Shown: positions 17,343 to 26,675 of the stretch, piece by piece
Position numbering within the stretch: the first letter of the stretch is position 1
Layout of the letters: each line of letters opens with the position of its first letter
NCBI GenBank assembly: GCA_030691505.1
Contig: JAUYEG010000100.1
Span: forward strand, 1 to 64,000
Direction of reading: 5' to 3'
Length of the DNA stretch: 64,000 nucleotides
Source of the DNA: Bacillota bacterium
Lineage (GTDB): Bacteria > Bacillota > Sulfobacillia > JAUYEG01
The notes under the pieces: generated by a model
What the model was told of the DNA's origin: nothing
Databases searched by the model: none
Seen by the model: the letters and a program-made list of their open reading frames with translations, nothing else
Program-made: the position numbers and the translations under genes

Positions 17343-18605
17343 TTGCCGACCGTCCGGAGCCCTTACGGGACACCCGAGCCGCATCGCAGGAAGCGGCCCG
17401 GTCGTGAACGCAACGCTTTCCGCACCGGCAGGGCCCGCCCGGCGCCGCGGGCGCAAACCCCGTACGCCGCGACCGGTCTCCAGCCGCCCCGCCCGGGGGT
17501 GTTGCGGGCATCGGCCCGCCGCAAGCCGCCGGATTTCGGGATCATCGCCGCAGTGGCGGGCCTTGTGGGCATCGGGATCGTGATGATTTTCTCGGCCAGC
17601 TCAAACCGGACGTTTGTGTCCTTCGGCGACCCCTACTATTACCTGAAAAGGCAAGCTCTCTGGGTCGTGATCAGCGTCGCGGCGATGGTGTTCGCAATGA
17701 ACTTCGACTATTGGCGGCTGCGGTCGCTGGCCCGGCCCATCTTTGTCTTTTCGCTCGTCCTGCTCGTGATCGTACTGATTCCGGGGCTCGGAAGCGGCGT
17801 CCACGGTGCCAGGCGCTGGGTTGGGATCGGGATTGCGCGGTTTCAGCCCTCGGAGTTGGAGAAACTGGCCCTCACAATCTTCCTCGCGTCGCTGCTGTGC
17901 GAGCGTGGGCGCGCGAGATCGTTGCGCCGCGGCATCGTGCCGGTCGTATTGATCGCCGGGCTGATTTTCGGCCTGATCTTGTTGCAGCCGGACCTCGGCA
18001 CGGCCGTGGCCTGCGCGGGGACGATCGCCGTGATGCTCTTCGTGGCCGGCGCCAACATGTGGCACCTGGCGGGCCTGGGGTTGGCCGCAGTGCCCGTCCT
18101 CTACTTGGCCATATTCTCGGCCGAGTATCGCCGGCGGCGTTTTCTTGCGTTCCTCAATCCATGGGCGGACCCCCTTGATACCGGCTTTCACATCATCCAG
18201 TCACTGTACGCGCTCGGCTCGGGCAGCCTGTTCGGGCTGGGCCTGGGACAGGGGCGCCAGAAGTTTTGGTACCTGCCCGAGCAGCACACGGACTTCATCT
18301 TCTCCGTACTGGGCGAGGAGCTCGGCTTCCTGGGCGGAGCGGCGGTGATAGCGCTGTTTGCTCTCCTGGCATGGCGCGGTTTCCGGGTGGCGGTACGGGC
18401 GCCGGACGGTTTCTCCTGCCTGCTGGCAGCCGGCCTGACAGCCATGATCGTGCTTCAAGCGGCGGTCAACATCGGTGTGGTGACGGCTTCCATACCGATC
18501 ACCGGCATCCCCCTGCCATTCATCAGCCACGGCGGGTCCTCGTTGATATTCACCATGGCCGGCGTCGGCATCTTGCTTAACATCTCACGTTACCAGCAGG
18601 CCTGA
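17343..18605 (+). CDS. ftsW: Lipid II polymerase FtsW/SpoVE (SEDS family)
   Basis: This 420-residue SEDS glycosyltransferase has about ten membrane helices. It contains IVMIFSAS at the first helix (about residues 79-86), GARRWVGIGIARFQPSELEKLAL (about 155-177), the catalytic-region LQPDLGTA, EQHTDFIFSVLGEELGFLG (about 314-332), and GIPLPFISHGGSS near 391. TTG at 17343 follows GGGGGG. The first ~60 residues are a hydrophilic Arg/Pro-rich extension not needed for the fold. Position between mraY and murG supports the vegetative divisome role. A SpoVE role during sporulation is possible. Confidence 0.94.
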   Translation: MPTVRSPYGTPEPHRRKRPGRERNAFRTGRARPAPRAQTPYAATGLQPPRPGVLRASARRKPPDFGIIAAVAGLVGIGIVMIFSASSNRTFVSFGDPYYYLKRQALWVVISVAAMVFAMNFDYWRLRSLARPIFVFSLVLLVIVLIPGLGSGVHGARRWVGIGIARFQPSELEKLALTIFLASLLCERGRARSLRRGIVPVVLIAGLIFGLILLQPDLGTAVACAGTIAVMLFVAGANMWHLAGLGLAAVPVLYLAIFSAEYRRRRFLAFLNPWADPLDTGFHIIQSLYALGSGSLFGLGLGQGRQKFWYLPEQHTDFIFSVLGEELGFLGGAAVIALFALLAWRGFRVAVRAPDGFSCLLAAGLTAMIVLQAAVNIGVVTASIPITGIPLPFISHGGSSLIFTMAGVGILLNISRYQQA

Positions 18606-18611
18606 CCGGAA

Positions 18612-19799
18612 ATGGGAGAGGACGGGCAGTTGAGCGGACGCGGCAAGTGGGGGAGCGCCAAGCAAGGGAGCGCCGGGGCAGAGGGCAGGGCCCCGCGGTG
18701 CCTGCTGAGCGGCGGGGGGACCGCGGGCCACGTTGTCCCGGCGCTGGCTGTCGCGGCGGAAATACTCGCCCTGCGGCCGGACGCCGAGTTGCTCTACGTG
18801 GGCACCGCGGGCGGGCTCGAGGCCGACCTGGTGCCCCGGGCAGGCGTTCCATTTGCCGCCGTGCCCATTACAGCCATCGCGGGGAGAAAACTGGCCGCCG
18901 CCGCGCGCTCGGCGGCGCGGGCGGCGGCTGCTGTTGCCCGTGCCCGCAGGATTATCGGGCGGTTCCGGCCGGATGTGGCCCTCGGCACCGGGGGCTACGT
19001 CGCGGGCCCGGTCCTCGTTGCGGCCTGGTCCAGCGGTGTGCCGTGCATGATTCACGAGCAAAACCTGCGGCCGGGGATCACCAACCGCTTGCTGGCCCGG
19101 ATCGCCCGCCAGGTGCTGGTGTCATTCGAGGAGAGCCGCCGCCACTTCCCCAGGCCGGGCAAGGTCATCTTCACGGGTTACCCGGTCCGCCCGGAAATCA
19201 CCAAGGTGGGCCGCGAGGAGGGTGCCAGCGCCTTCGGACTGCGTCCGGACCGGCCCACGGTGCTGGTCGTCGGAGGCAGCCGCGGGGCCAAAACCATCAA
19301 TGAAGCCGTCAAGACCGGGCTTGTGGGGCTGCTGGAGGCGATGCCGCACCTGCAGGTGCTGGTTTCGACCGGGGAGAGCTACTTCGAGGATGTCCGCTCG
19401 CGCCTGACGGCCCAGGGCACGGCCGGCGATGCCATCCAGACGGGCAGGTTGCAGGTGTTCGCATACATCCACGACATGCCCCAGGCGTACGCCGCCGCGG
19501 ACCTCGTTCTCTGCCGGGCGGGCGGGAGCGTGCACGAACTGACCGCCCGCGGCCTCCCGGCTGTGCTTGTGCCTTCGCCCAACGTCGCCTACGATCAGCA
19601 GACCGACAATGCCCGGGTGCTGTCGCAGGCCGGCGCGGCGCTGATGGTGGCCGACCATGAACTCGATGGAGAGCGTTTCCGCGGGCTGCTGCTCTTCCTC
19701 TTGACCGAGCCCGATGTACTGCGGGGGATGGCCTCTCGCGCTGCGGCGCTCGGCCGCCCCCAGGCGGGCCGGACCATCGCCGAGATGATGCTTGGCTGA
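18612..19799 (+). CDS. murG: UDP-GlcNAc:undecaprenyl-PP-MurNAc-pentapeptide GlcNAc transferase (MurG)
   Basis: This 395-residue GT-B fold enzyme makes lipid II at the inner membrane face. LSGGGTAGHVVPALAVA (about residues 32-48) is the N-terminal glycine-rich loop. GTGGYVAGPVLVAA and HEQNLRPGITNRLLAR follow. The donor-binding C-terminal half has VVGGSRGAKTINEA (about 221-234) and CRAGGSVHELTARGLPAVLVPSP (about 302-324). ATG at 18612 gives an unusually long ~28-residue polar N-terminus. TTG at 18630 with GGAGAGGA upstream is a good alternative start. Confidence 0.95.
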   Translation: MGEDGQLSGRGKWGSAKQGSAGAEGRAPRCLLSGGGTAGHVVPALAVAAEILALRPDAELLYVGTAGGLEADLVPRAGVPFAAVPITAIAGRKLAAAARSAARAAAAVARARRIIGRFRPDVALGTGGYVAGPVLVAAWSSGVPCMIHEQNLRPGITNRLLARIARQVLVSFEESRRHFPRPGKVIFTGYPVRPEITKVGREEGASAFGLRPDRPTVLVVGGSRGAKTINEAVKTGLVGLLEAMPHLQVLVSTGESYFEDVRSRLTAQGTAGDAIQTGRLQVFAYIHDMPQAYAAADLVLCRAGGSVHELTARGLPAVLVPSPNVAYDQQTDNARVLSQAGAALMVADHELDGERFRGLLLFLLTEPDVLRGMASRAAALGRPQAGRTIAEMMLG

Positions 19800-19999
19800 G
19801 GCAATCTCCCGGGACACAGCCCCACGTCTCGCCAACGCCTATGCACGCCCGTGCCCGAAGGCTCCTAGTATGTCAGGGGGATGCGCAAATCCGCGCGTCC
19901 GTCGGCCTGACGCCGAGGGAGCCTGTCCAGCCACCCAGGTAACGGCCTTCCAGGGGCCCACGTATGATGGCTGCAGCGAGAATCTTGGAGGCGCGGGCT

Positions 20000-21274
20000 G
20001 TGCGCGACCTACTGATCATCGAGGGCGGCGTCCGTCTTGCCGGAACGGTCCGGGCGAGCAGCGCCAAAAACGCGGTCTTACCAATGATGGCCGCATCAAT
20101 CCTTACTGGCGAGGAATGCGTCCTGCGGGACGTGCCCCGGCTGCGTGACGTCGGGGTGATGGGGCAAATCCTCAGCAGCTTGGGGGCCGAGGTGAGGACC
20201 GAGGCTGTTGGGGACAGGTCCTCGGCGACGCTGACCATTGTCTGCCGCTCACTTTCCAGCCACGTGGTTCCCGCGGACCTGATGGGCGAGGTACGCTCGT
20301 CCATATTCCTGATGGGTGCGCTGTTGGCCAGAAACGGGCGGGCCGACCTCGCATATCCCGGAGGGTGCTCGATAGGCCACCGGCCGATTGATCTTCACCT
20401 CCAAGGGCTCCGTGACCTGGGAGCGAAAATAGAGGAACACGGGTCCCGCATTGAGGCGGAAGCCAGGGAGCTGCACGGCAGCGATATTAGACTTACCCTG
20501 CCGAGCGTCGGCGCGACGGAGAACATAATGATGGCCGCGGTTCTCGCCACCGGGACCACCCTGATCCGCAACGCCGCCAGAGAGCCGGAAATCGTTGACC
20601 TTCAGAACATGCTTAACCTGATGGGCGCGAGCATCAGCGGCGCCGGCGGCGAGGCCATCCGGATCGAGGGTGTACGTCGGCTGCACGGGGTATCGTACGT
20701 CCCGATCCCCGACCGGATCGAGGCCGGAACACTCATGGTCGCGGCCGCAATCACCTCCGGTCAGGTGGAGGTGAGCAACTGCGTGCCCGATCACCTGCGC
20801 ACGCTGATTGACAAGCTCCGCCAGGCAGGGTGCACGATCGAGGAGGGAGACAGACGGGTGTTCGTCGAGATGGACGGCAGGCCTCGGGCGGTTGATTGTG
20901 TGACGCTGCCCTATCCCGGGTTCCCGACAGATCTGCAGCCGCCACTGATGAGCCTTGCGGCCATCGCCGACGGAACGAGCGCGTTTCTGGAGACGATCTA
21001 CGAGCAACGGTTTAACCAGGCGGAGGGACTTCAGCGCATGGGCGCCGACATCTCCATCACCGGGCAGCGGGCCTTTGTGCACGGGGTGGAGCGTCTGCGC
21101 GGCGCCGCGGTCAGGGCTCACGACCTTCGGGCGGGCGCGGCTCTGGTTCTCGCCGGCCTGGTCGCCGACGGGGTTACGACGGTGTCGGGTATTGAACACA
21201 TCGACCGGGGCTACGACGGTCTGGAAACCAAGCTTGCCAGCCTCGGTGCATCCGTTCGGAGGGCGTGCGCTTGA
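20000..21274 (+). CDS. murA: UDP-N-acetylglucosamine 1-carboxyvinyltransferase (MurA)
   Basis: This 424-residue enolpyruvyl transferase catalyses the first committed step of peptidoglycan synthesis. The substrate loop KNAVLPMMAAS lies near residue 25. The catalytic, fosfomycin-reactive Cys is Cys123 in GGCSIGHRPIDLHL. The second half has PYPGFPTDLQPPLMSLA and the ending TVSGIEHIDRGYDGLETKL typical of MurA. GTG at 20000 has GGAGG nine bases upstream; a frame from 19964 would add 12 residues without such a site. The preceding 200 bases separate it from murG. Confidence 0.94.
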   Translation: MRDLLIIEGGVRLAGTVRASSAKNAVLPMMAASILTGEECVLRDVPRLRDVGVMGQILSSLGAEVRTEAVGDRSSATLTIVCRSLSSHVVPADLMGEVRSSIFLMGALLARNGRADLAYPGGCSIGHRPIDLHLQGLRDLGAKIEEHGSRIEAEARELHGSDIRLTLPSVGATENIMMAAVLATGTTLIRNAAREPEIVDLQNMLNLMGASISGAGGEAIRIEGVRRLHGVSYVPIPDRIEAGTLMVAAAITSGQVEVSNCVPDHLRTLIDKLRQAGCTIEEGDRRVFVEMDGRPRAVDCVTLPYPGFPTDLQPPLMSLAAIADGTSAFLETIYEQRFNQAEGLQRMGADISITGQRAFVHGVERLRGAAVRAHDLRAGAALVLAGLVADGVTTVSGIEHIDRGYDGLETKLASLGASVRRACA

Positions 21275-22089
21275 GAGAAGACCGTTCTCCGGCACTCCGA
21301 CCGCGGTCCTCGGCCCGGACAAGCTCCGGGGGTCAAGCCGGGAGGGCGGAGTACCGCCGTGCCGCCCGGAGGGCCGGCCGCCCCAGGCGACGGCTGCCGG
21401 CCACCATCCTCGGCATGCTGCTCCTGCTTGCGCTGGCGCTGGGAGCGCTCCTCAACTCGCCCTTGCTGGAGGTCACCGCGGTCGTTGTCCACGGCCGCCA
21501 GAACCTGACCCGGGAGCAGGTTCTGGCGGCAGCGGGGCTGCGGCTCGGGGTCAACATCCTCCGCGTCAGCCCCCGCGCGGCCGCGGCGGCGCTGGCCCGC
21601 ATCCCGCGCGTGGCCCGGGCAGAGGTGCGCCGGGTCTGGCCCCGGGGACTCGAAGTCGTGCTCGTTGAGAGGATAGGCCTTGCCCTGCTGCCGTGCGGCA
21701 GCGGCTGGCTTGAGGTTGCCGGCGACGGCGTTGCCCTCGAGCTTTATGGGTCGATCGAAGGTGCCGGCCTGCCGATCCTTGAGGGGATTGACCCGGCCCT
21801 GATCGGCGTGGGCGAAACCGTGCCAGGCCTTGAGGCGCGATCGGCCCTGACCGCGCTTGCCGCGCTTGCCGACCGCGATGAAGTCCCCTTGCGTGCCGTA
21901 CTCGCTGCAACCGGTCTGGAGATCGAACTGCAGGACGCGACGTGGCTCTACCTTGGTCCTGCCAACTCGGGCATGGAAGCGAGGATCGGAGTCGCCCTTG
22001 CGATCCTTGAGGAGCTGCGGGTGAGGGGTCAGCGCGCGGCATACATAGACGTGCGCTTGCCCGGCCAACCTGTGATCAGGCCCCGTTAG
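21271..22089 (+). CDS. ftsQ: Cell division protein FtsQ/DivIB with POTRA domain
   Basis: This 272-residue bitopic protein has a basic N-terminus of ~40 residues, a membrane helix (about 46-62), and a POTRA domain (LEVTAVVVHGRQNLTREQVLAAAGL, about 65-90). A beta domain with RVWPRGLEVVLVERIGLALL follows. TTG at 21271 overlaps the murA stop as TTGA and has GGAGGG seven bases upstream. FtsQ/DivIB links FtsL/DivIC and the septal synthases. Sequence conservation is weak in this family, and the call rests on domain order and location. Confidence 0.88.
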   Translation: MREDRSPALRPRSSARTSSGGQAGRAEYRRAARRAGRPRRRLPATILGMLLLLALALGALLNSPLLEVTAVVVHGRQNLTREQVLAAAGLRLGVNILRVSPRAAAAALARIPRVARAEVRRVWPRGLEVVLVERIGLALLPCGSGWLEVAGDGVALELYGSIEGAGLPILEGIDPALIGVGETVPGLEARSALTALAALADRDEVPLRAVLAATGLEIELQDATWLYLGPANSGMEARIGVALAILEELRVRGQRAAYIDVRLPGQPVIRPR

Positions 22090-22132
22090 ACGCGGAGCCG
22101 CACAACTCCCGCAGTCGGAGGCGCTCGCCGGG

Positions 22133-22831
22133 TTGCGATCCAGATTCGAACAGCTGGCCATGGTCTTGGTTGCCGCGATTCTTGGCCTGATGCTGGCTTT
22201 GGGTTTTCGGATGCAGACGGCCTTCGGACCGACCCTCCAAAACCGCCGGTGGGACGAGCTGGCCGTGATGTTGCGGCTCTGTGAGGAAGAGCGCGACGCG
22301 CTGCGCGACGAGGTCGTGGCCCTCCGGGCGGCCATCGCCGAGATCGGCGGCGGCGAGCAGCTGGATGTTCTGGCCCAGGAGCTGCGACAGGCGCGGTTGT
22401 TCTCAGGCCTCGCGGCCGGCGTCGGACCGGGTGTGCGGGTCACGCTCGACGACAGTTCCAGGCCGCAGCAAGGAGGAGAGGACCCCAATCTGTTTCTGCT
22501 CCACGATGATGACATTCTGCGGGTGGTCAACGAGCTGGCGGCCGCCGGAGCCGAGGCGATCGTCATCAACGGTCAGCGGCGCGTGGCCACCACCGAGATC
22601 CGGTGCGCGGGCCCGGCGATATCGGTAAACAACACCAGAGTCGCCCCGCCGATCCGCATCCTCGCCGTCGGTGACCCGCAGACGCTCGAGTCGGCCCTAC
22701 GCATGAGGGGCGGCGTGCTGGAGATCCTGACGGTGATCGGGATTCAGGTGCAGATCGAGCAGCTCGGCTCGCTTGAGATCCCGGCCTTCGCCGGGACCAC
22801 GCGACTGCGCCATCTGCAGGCGGCAAGGTGA
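22133..22831 (+). CDS. DUF881 family membrane protein (YlxW/YlxX type)
   Basis: This 232-residue protein has one N-terminal membrane helix (about residues 7-25) and a coiled-coil segment (about 35-90, rich in Glu/Arg/Leu). The DUF881 domain follows with GPGVRVTLDDSSRP, LFLLHDDDILRVVNELAAAGAEAI and ISVNNTRVAPPIRILAVGDP (about 161-185). Proteins of this family lie between divIB and ftsZ in many Firmicutes and have no proven biochemical activity. TTG at 22133 has GGAGG 12 bases upstream. It overlaps sbp by 4 bases. Confidence 0.88.
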   Translation: MRSRFEQLAMVLVAAILGLMLALGFRMQTAFGPTLQNRRWDELAVMLRLCEEERDALRDEVVALRAAIAEIGGGEQLDVLAQELRQARLFSGLAAGVGPGVRVTLDDSSRPQQGGEDPNLFLLHDDDILRVVNELAAAGAEAIVINGQRRVATTEIRCAGPAISVNNTRVAPPIRILAVGDPQTLESALRMRGGVLEILTVIGIQVQIEQLGSLEIPAFAGTTRLRHLQAAR

Positions 22832-23214
22832 ACGGGGCCGTGTGGCTGCTTATCGGACTGCTGGCCGGCCTCGTGGCAGGCTTCCGGCTGCCGGTGGCCT
22901 TGCCCCTGGCGATGGCCCGGTACCATTCCGTCGCCCTGCTGGCGGCGCTCGATTCCGTGTTCGGCGGCTGGCGCGCCCGGCTGGTGGGCGGATTTGACCC
23001 GGCCGTCTTCCTGACCGGGTTCTTTGGAAACGCGGTGTTGGCGGCCGCGCTGACCTACATCGGGGACCGGACCGGGGTCGAGCTCTATCTTGCAGCGGTC
23101 TTCGCGTTGGGAACACGGATCTTCATGAACCTCGGCGCCATCCGCAGGCTGATGCTCGGGATGACCGGGTCCAACGGCCAACCACAGCCCCCCCGCAGCG
23201 AAGAGACCCCCTAG
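22828..23214 (+). CDS. sbp: Small basic protein (Sbp, DUF1290)
   Basis: This 128-residue membrane protein has three helices. The stretch ARYHSVALLAALDSVFGG (about residues 30-47) and the RIFMNLGAIRRLML end (about 98-111) are the DUF1290 hallmark. The GTG start overlaps the DUF881 stop as GTGA. Function is unknown, though the gene sits next to ftsA-ftsZ in Firmicutes. Here the next gene is ftsZ itself, 177 bases on, and no ftsA is present. Confidence 0.9.
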   Translation: MNGAVWLLIGLLAGLVAGFRLPVALPLAMARYHSVALLAALDSVFGGWRARLVGGFDPAVFLTGFFGNAVLAAALTYIGDRTGVELYLAAVFALGTRIFMNLGAIRRLMLGMTGSNGQPQPPRSEETP

Positions 23215-23391
23215 CCTTGCAGCCGCCCCTATGCACCCAAGACGCCGGGCCTGCGGCGCAGGCCCCAGACCGTCAGGAATTATCCTCCCAGGCAGGGGAA
23301 CAGCCCCAGGCGGGGCGAATCATGGTTCTGACCGGGTCCCTGGTACTTGAATGATGAGTCCGCGTCCTGGTCGTTACAAGGGGGGGTTCCG

Positions 23392-24507
23392 ATGTTGGAG
23401 CTGGACCTCGAGATAGAGCAGTTTGCCTCGCTCAAGGTGATTGGAGTTGGGGGCGGCGGCTCCAACGCGGTAAACCGCATGATCGCGGCAGGGCTTCGGG
23501 GGGTTGACTTCATCGCCATGAATACCGACGCCCAGGCCCTGGCTCAGAGCAACGCAACGACCAAGATCCAGCTCGGCGAGAGGCTGACCAAAGGGCTCGG
23601 CGCCGGCGGCAGCCCCGAGGTTGGGCTCAAGGCGGGCGAGGAGTCGCGTGAGCTGATCTCCGAAGCGCTCAAGGGAGCGGACATGGTGTTCATCACCGCC
23701 GGCATGGGGGGCGGCACCGGGACAGGCGCAGCTCCCATAGTCGCCGAATGCGCAAAGGACGCCGGCGCGCTCACCGTCGGGGTCGTCACCAGACCATTCA
23801 GTTTCGAGGGACGGCGCCGCGCTACGCAGGCGGAACGCGGATTGACCGAGCTCCGGGGCAAGGTGGACACCCTCATCATCATTCCCAACGACCGGCTGCT
23901 GGCTGTCGTGGACAAGAAAACGCCGATAGTCGAGGCTTTCCGGGTTGCCGACGACGTCCTGCGCCAGGGCGTGCAGGGCATCTCCGATCTCATCGCCGTC
24001 CCCGGGCTGATCAACCTCGATTTCGCGGACGTCAAGGCGATCATGCTTGACACGGGCTCCGCGCTCATGGGCATCGGCGTGGGAACCGGCGACAGCCGCT
24101 GCACCGACGCGGCCAAGGCGGCGATCTCCAGCCCGCTGCTTGAGACCACGATTGAGGGCGCCAAGGGTGTCCTGCTCAATATCACCGGCGGCGCCGATCT
24201 CGGATTGTTCGAGGTGACGGACGCCGCGGCGATTGTCGCCGAGGCCTGTGATGACGACGCCAACATCATCTTCGGCGCCGTCATCGATGACAGCCTCAAG
24301 GATGAGGTGAGGGTAACCGTCATAGCCACGGGCTTCCGTGCCGGCCAGTCGCGCTCGGGCCTGGAGGATTTCGATATCCGGCCGTTTGCGAACGACGGGC
24401 TGGACATTCCGCGTTTCCTGCGCGGGGGGGGCCAGGGGCAGGGCCAGGGGCAGGGCCAGGGCCGCCCGTCCGCGGCGCCCGGACACGGTACTTCCCGCAA
24501 GAGCTAG
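23392..24507 (+). CDS. ftsZ: Cell division GTPase FtsZ
   Basis: This 371-residue tubulin-like GTPase forms the Z-ring. [15 protein letters not shown] (about residues 16-30), the GTP-binding GGGTGTG at 106-112, FSFEGRRR, and the synergy-loop region [13 protein letters not shown] (about 204-216) are intact. ATG at 23392 has AAGGGGGGG six bases upstream. The C-terminus has DIPRFLR (the partner-binding peptide for FtsA/SepF) followed by a glycine-glutamine run encoded by a short DNA repeat at about 24427-24462. The peptide is therefore internal instead of terminal, which is unusual. Confidence 0.97.
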   Translation: MLELDLEIEQFASLKVIGVGGGGSNAVNRMIAAGLRGVDFIAMNTDAQALAQSNATTKIQLGERLTKGLGAGGSPEVGLKAGEESRELISEALKGADMVFITAGMGGGTGTGAAPIVAECAKDAGALTVGVVTRPFSFEGRRRATQAERGLTELRGKVDTLIIIPNDRLLAVVDKKTPIVEAFRVADDVLRQGVQGISDLIAVPGLINLDFADVKAIMLDTGSALMGIGVGTGDSRCTDAAKAAISSPLLETTIEGAKGVLLNITGGADLGLFEVTDAAAIVAEACDDDANIIFGAVIDDSLKDEVRVTVIATGFRAGQSRSGLEDFDIRPFANDGLDIPRFLRGGGQGQGQGQGQGRPSAAPGHGTSRKS

Positions 24508-24627
24508 CCGCATCCCGGGCGGGTGACGGCCTGCGCCCCCAAAAGGCAGCCGAGCCGTAACCGTCCGGTTCCGGCATCCCACCACAGGTCGACGCGGGTC
24601 GCAAGTTTGTCTCCATCGGGTGCGGCC

Positions 24628-24635
24628 TGTCGACA
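24628..24635 (+). promoter_or_regulatory. Possible Spo0A box upstream of spoIIGA
   Basis: TGTCGACA is a palindrome containing the TGTCGA core of the Spo0A box, about 90 bases before the spoIIGA start. In Bacillus the spoIIGA-sigE promoter is activated by Spo0A. One short match in GC-rich DNA is weak evidence, and I see no convincing -35/-10 pair beside it. Confidence 0.25.
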
Positions 24636-24724
24636 TTTCCTGCGCCCCTCCTCGCGTAGCATGTAACCAACCGCCCGTCCATTCGGGCTTTGCGGCGCCG
24701 GTGGATGCCGCCAACGGGGTGGAC

Positions 24725-25669
24725 ATGACCGTTTACCTTGAGGCCGTGATCGGCCTGAACTTCCTGATCGACCTGGTGCTGCTGGCGCTGGTGGGGCTTT
24801 CGCTGGGGTTGCCGCTGCGTGCCGGACGGGTGGCCGCGGGCGCATTGATCGGTGGCGTGTACGCCGCGGTACACCTGGGCGGCGCTCTGCCGCCGGTTTC
24901 CGGAACTGCAGGGAAGCTGGCCGTGGCCCTGTTGATGGTGCTTGTGGCCTACCCTTCCAGGGGGCTAGCCCCGGCTGCCAGGGCGTTTGGGGTGTTCTGT
25001 CTCGCGTCGGTGGCGGCCGGCGGGTTTGCGCTCGCGCTGGCTGCGGGCGGCGGCCTGGCTGCTGCGGCCGGCGGGGCGATCGTGCTGGGCAGGGGTGCCC
25101 GCTCGGTGCTTCCCTACGCGCTGGCCGGATCCGCCGGGCTCGTCTATCTCGCGGGCGGGGCGCTGGCCAAGGCCGCCGGCTGGCGCAGGCAGTGCCTCGA
25201 TTCGATCATAGTCGTCGGGCCAAGGGAGGCCAGGGTAAGCGCCCTGCTTGATACGGGCAACGAGCTTCGTGACCCGATCACGCGGCAGCCGGTCCTCGTT
25301 GTCGAATTCGCCGCCATCTCGGATTTGCTGCCACCCCAGGTCCGGGAGGGGTACGCGCTCGGGCGCCCGGAGGTCGTGGCTGCGGCCGTCGGCCCCGGGG
25401 CTCCCGGCGAGGGCTGGGCCGGCCGGGTCCGCCTGCTGCCTTTCCGCGCGCTTGGCACGTCCCGGGGGCTGCTGCTGGGATTTCGTCCCGACGCGGTTGT
25501 CGTGGAGGGCCCCCGGCACGCGCGGCGCAGGATCGACGGGCTGATCGTGGCCGTCTCACCGGTCCCACTCGGCGGCGGCAGTGGCTATCAGGCCCTGTTG
25601 CCGCCGTCCGCGGTTGCTTGGGCCCCCGGCATAGGGGCCACTTCAGGAGCGGGAGGAGAACGGGCATGA
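24725..25669 (+). CDS. spoIIGA: Sigma-E processing peptidase SpoIIGA
   Basis: This 314-residue protein has five N-terminal membrane helices (to about residue 150) and a C-terminal aspartic protease domain. The catalytic motif is DTGN at 176-179, within [18 protein letters not shown]. It cleaves the pro-peptide of sigma-E in the mother cell after a signal from SpoIIR. ATG at 24725 gives [16 protein letters not shown], the usual family start. It overlaps sigE as ATGA, the conserved arrangement. The membrane part is more Ala/Gly-rich than in low-GC species, which reflects the base composition. Confidence 0.94.
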   Translation: MTVYLEAVIGLNFLIDLVLLALVGLSLGLPLRAGRVAAGALIGGVYAAVHLGGALPPVSGTAGKLAVALLMVLVAYPSRGLAPAARAFGVFCLASVAAGGFALALAAGGGLAAAAGGAIVLGRGARSVLPYALAGSAGLVYLAGGALAKAAGWRRQCLDSIIVVGPREARVSALLDTGNELRDPITRQPVLVVEFAAISDLLPPQVREGYALGRPEVVAAAVGPGAPGEGWAGRVRLLPFRALGTSRGLLLGFRPDAVVVEGPRHARRRIDGLIVAVSPVPLGGGSGYQALLPPSAVAWAPGIGATSGAGGERA

Positions 25670-26397
25670 AGCTTTGGTGGAGACTGGCGCTCATATGGCG
25701 GCTTACGCTTTACCGCTGGGCCGAAAAGCTGGGTCTGTCCATCGGGGAGGCCGTCTACTACGTTGGCTCCGGCGAGGCTCTCCCCCCGCCGCTCTCCACG
25801 GACGAGGAGGTCTTCCTGCTGGGGCGGCTCCAGCACGGCGACCGGGGCGTGCGCGGCGTGCTCATCGAGCGCAACCTCCGCCTTGTGGTGTACATCGCGC
25901 GCAAGTTTGAGAACACTGGCATAGGGGTTGAGGACCTGGTCTCCATCGGCACGATCGGGCTGATCAAGGCCGTCAACACCTTTGACCCCGATAAGCGCAT
26001 CAAGCTCGCGACCTACGCCTCCAAGTGCATCGAGAACGAAATACTGATGTATCTCCGCCGCAACCAGAAGACAAGGCTGGAGGTTTCCTTCGACGAGCCG
26101 CTCAACGTGGACTGGGACGGAAACGAACTGCTTTTGTCCGACGTCTTCGGGACCGAGGCGAATGTGACGTACCGTGAACTCGAGGAAGAGGTCGACCGCT
26201 CGCTGCTCCGCCGCGCCCTGACCCGGCTCAACCACAAGGAGCGCCGGATCGTCGAGCTCCGCTACGGGCTTGACGACGGCCAGCAACGGACGCAGAAAGA
26301 GGTCGCCGACTCCATGGGCATATCCCAGTCGTACATCTCCCGCCTGGAAAAGCGCATCTTCCAGCGGCTACGGGTCGAGATCCGGCGCTGGCAGTGA
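25666..26397 (+). CDS. sigE: Sporulation sigma factor E, made as a precursor
   Basis: This 243-residue sigma-70 family protein begins with a hydrophobic/amphipathic pro-sequence of about 30 residues. That is followed by [17 protein letters not shown], the region containing the SpoIIGA cleavage site in relatives. Region 2 has [18 protein letters not shown] and STFDPDKR-type sequence ([24 protein letters not shown]). Region 4 has [25 protein letters not shown] at 25666 has GGGAGGAG upstream. It directs early mother-cell transcription during sporulation. Confidence 0.97.
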   Translation: MKLWWRLALIWRLTLYRWAEKLGLSIGEAVYYVGSGEALPPPLSTDEEVFLLGRLQHGDRGVRGVLIERNLRLVVYIARKFENTGIGVEDLVSIGTIGLIKAVNTFDPDKRIKLATYASKCIENEILMYLRRNQKTRLEVSFDEPLNVDWDGNELLLSDVFGTEANVTYRELEEEVDRSLLRRALTRLNHKERRIVELRYGLDDGQQRTQKEVADSMGISQSYISRLEKRIFQRLRVEIRRWQ

Positions 26398-26579
26398 CAG
26401 GCCGCGCCTGATTCCGGGCCGATCCCGGGCCCGTAGGTTTCTGCTGCAGAGGCAGCACACGGCTACCGCCCCGGCTGCCGCCGTTCCCGGCCGCCGCCGT
26501 TCCAAGCCGCTCACCCCCCCGCGCGCCGCGCCGCCCGTCCCCGCCGCGTCCACCGATCGGGCATGAAGCCTTTCTAGCA

Positions 26580-26609
26580 GCATAAGCGCTTTAGGCTGGG
26601 CCAATAATA
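26580..26609 (+). promoter_or_regulatory. Candidate sigma-F/sigma-G promoter of sigG
   Basis: GCATA (26580-26584) matches the GHATR -35 element of forespore promoters. After 18 bases, AATAATA (26603-26609) agrees with CATWHTA in 6 of 7 positions. It ends 66 bases before the sigG start, in the only AT-richer patch of that gap. In Bacillus sigG is transcribed by sigma-F and sigma-G, so the location fits. Confidence 0.5.
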
Positions 26610-26675
26610 AAGTGCGACACCCGCGAACACGCCGACATTGCGCCCATCCGGGCCAGGAGGTGCCTTCAGCCTTTG

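Noticed and set aside
19800-19999. Small gene between murG and murA
   Set aside because: Frames here lack a start with ribosome site and have no recognisable product. The murA frame extends only slightly upstream of its proper start.
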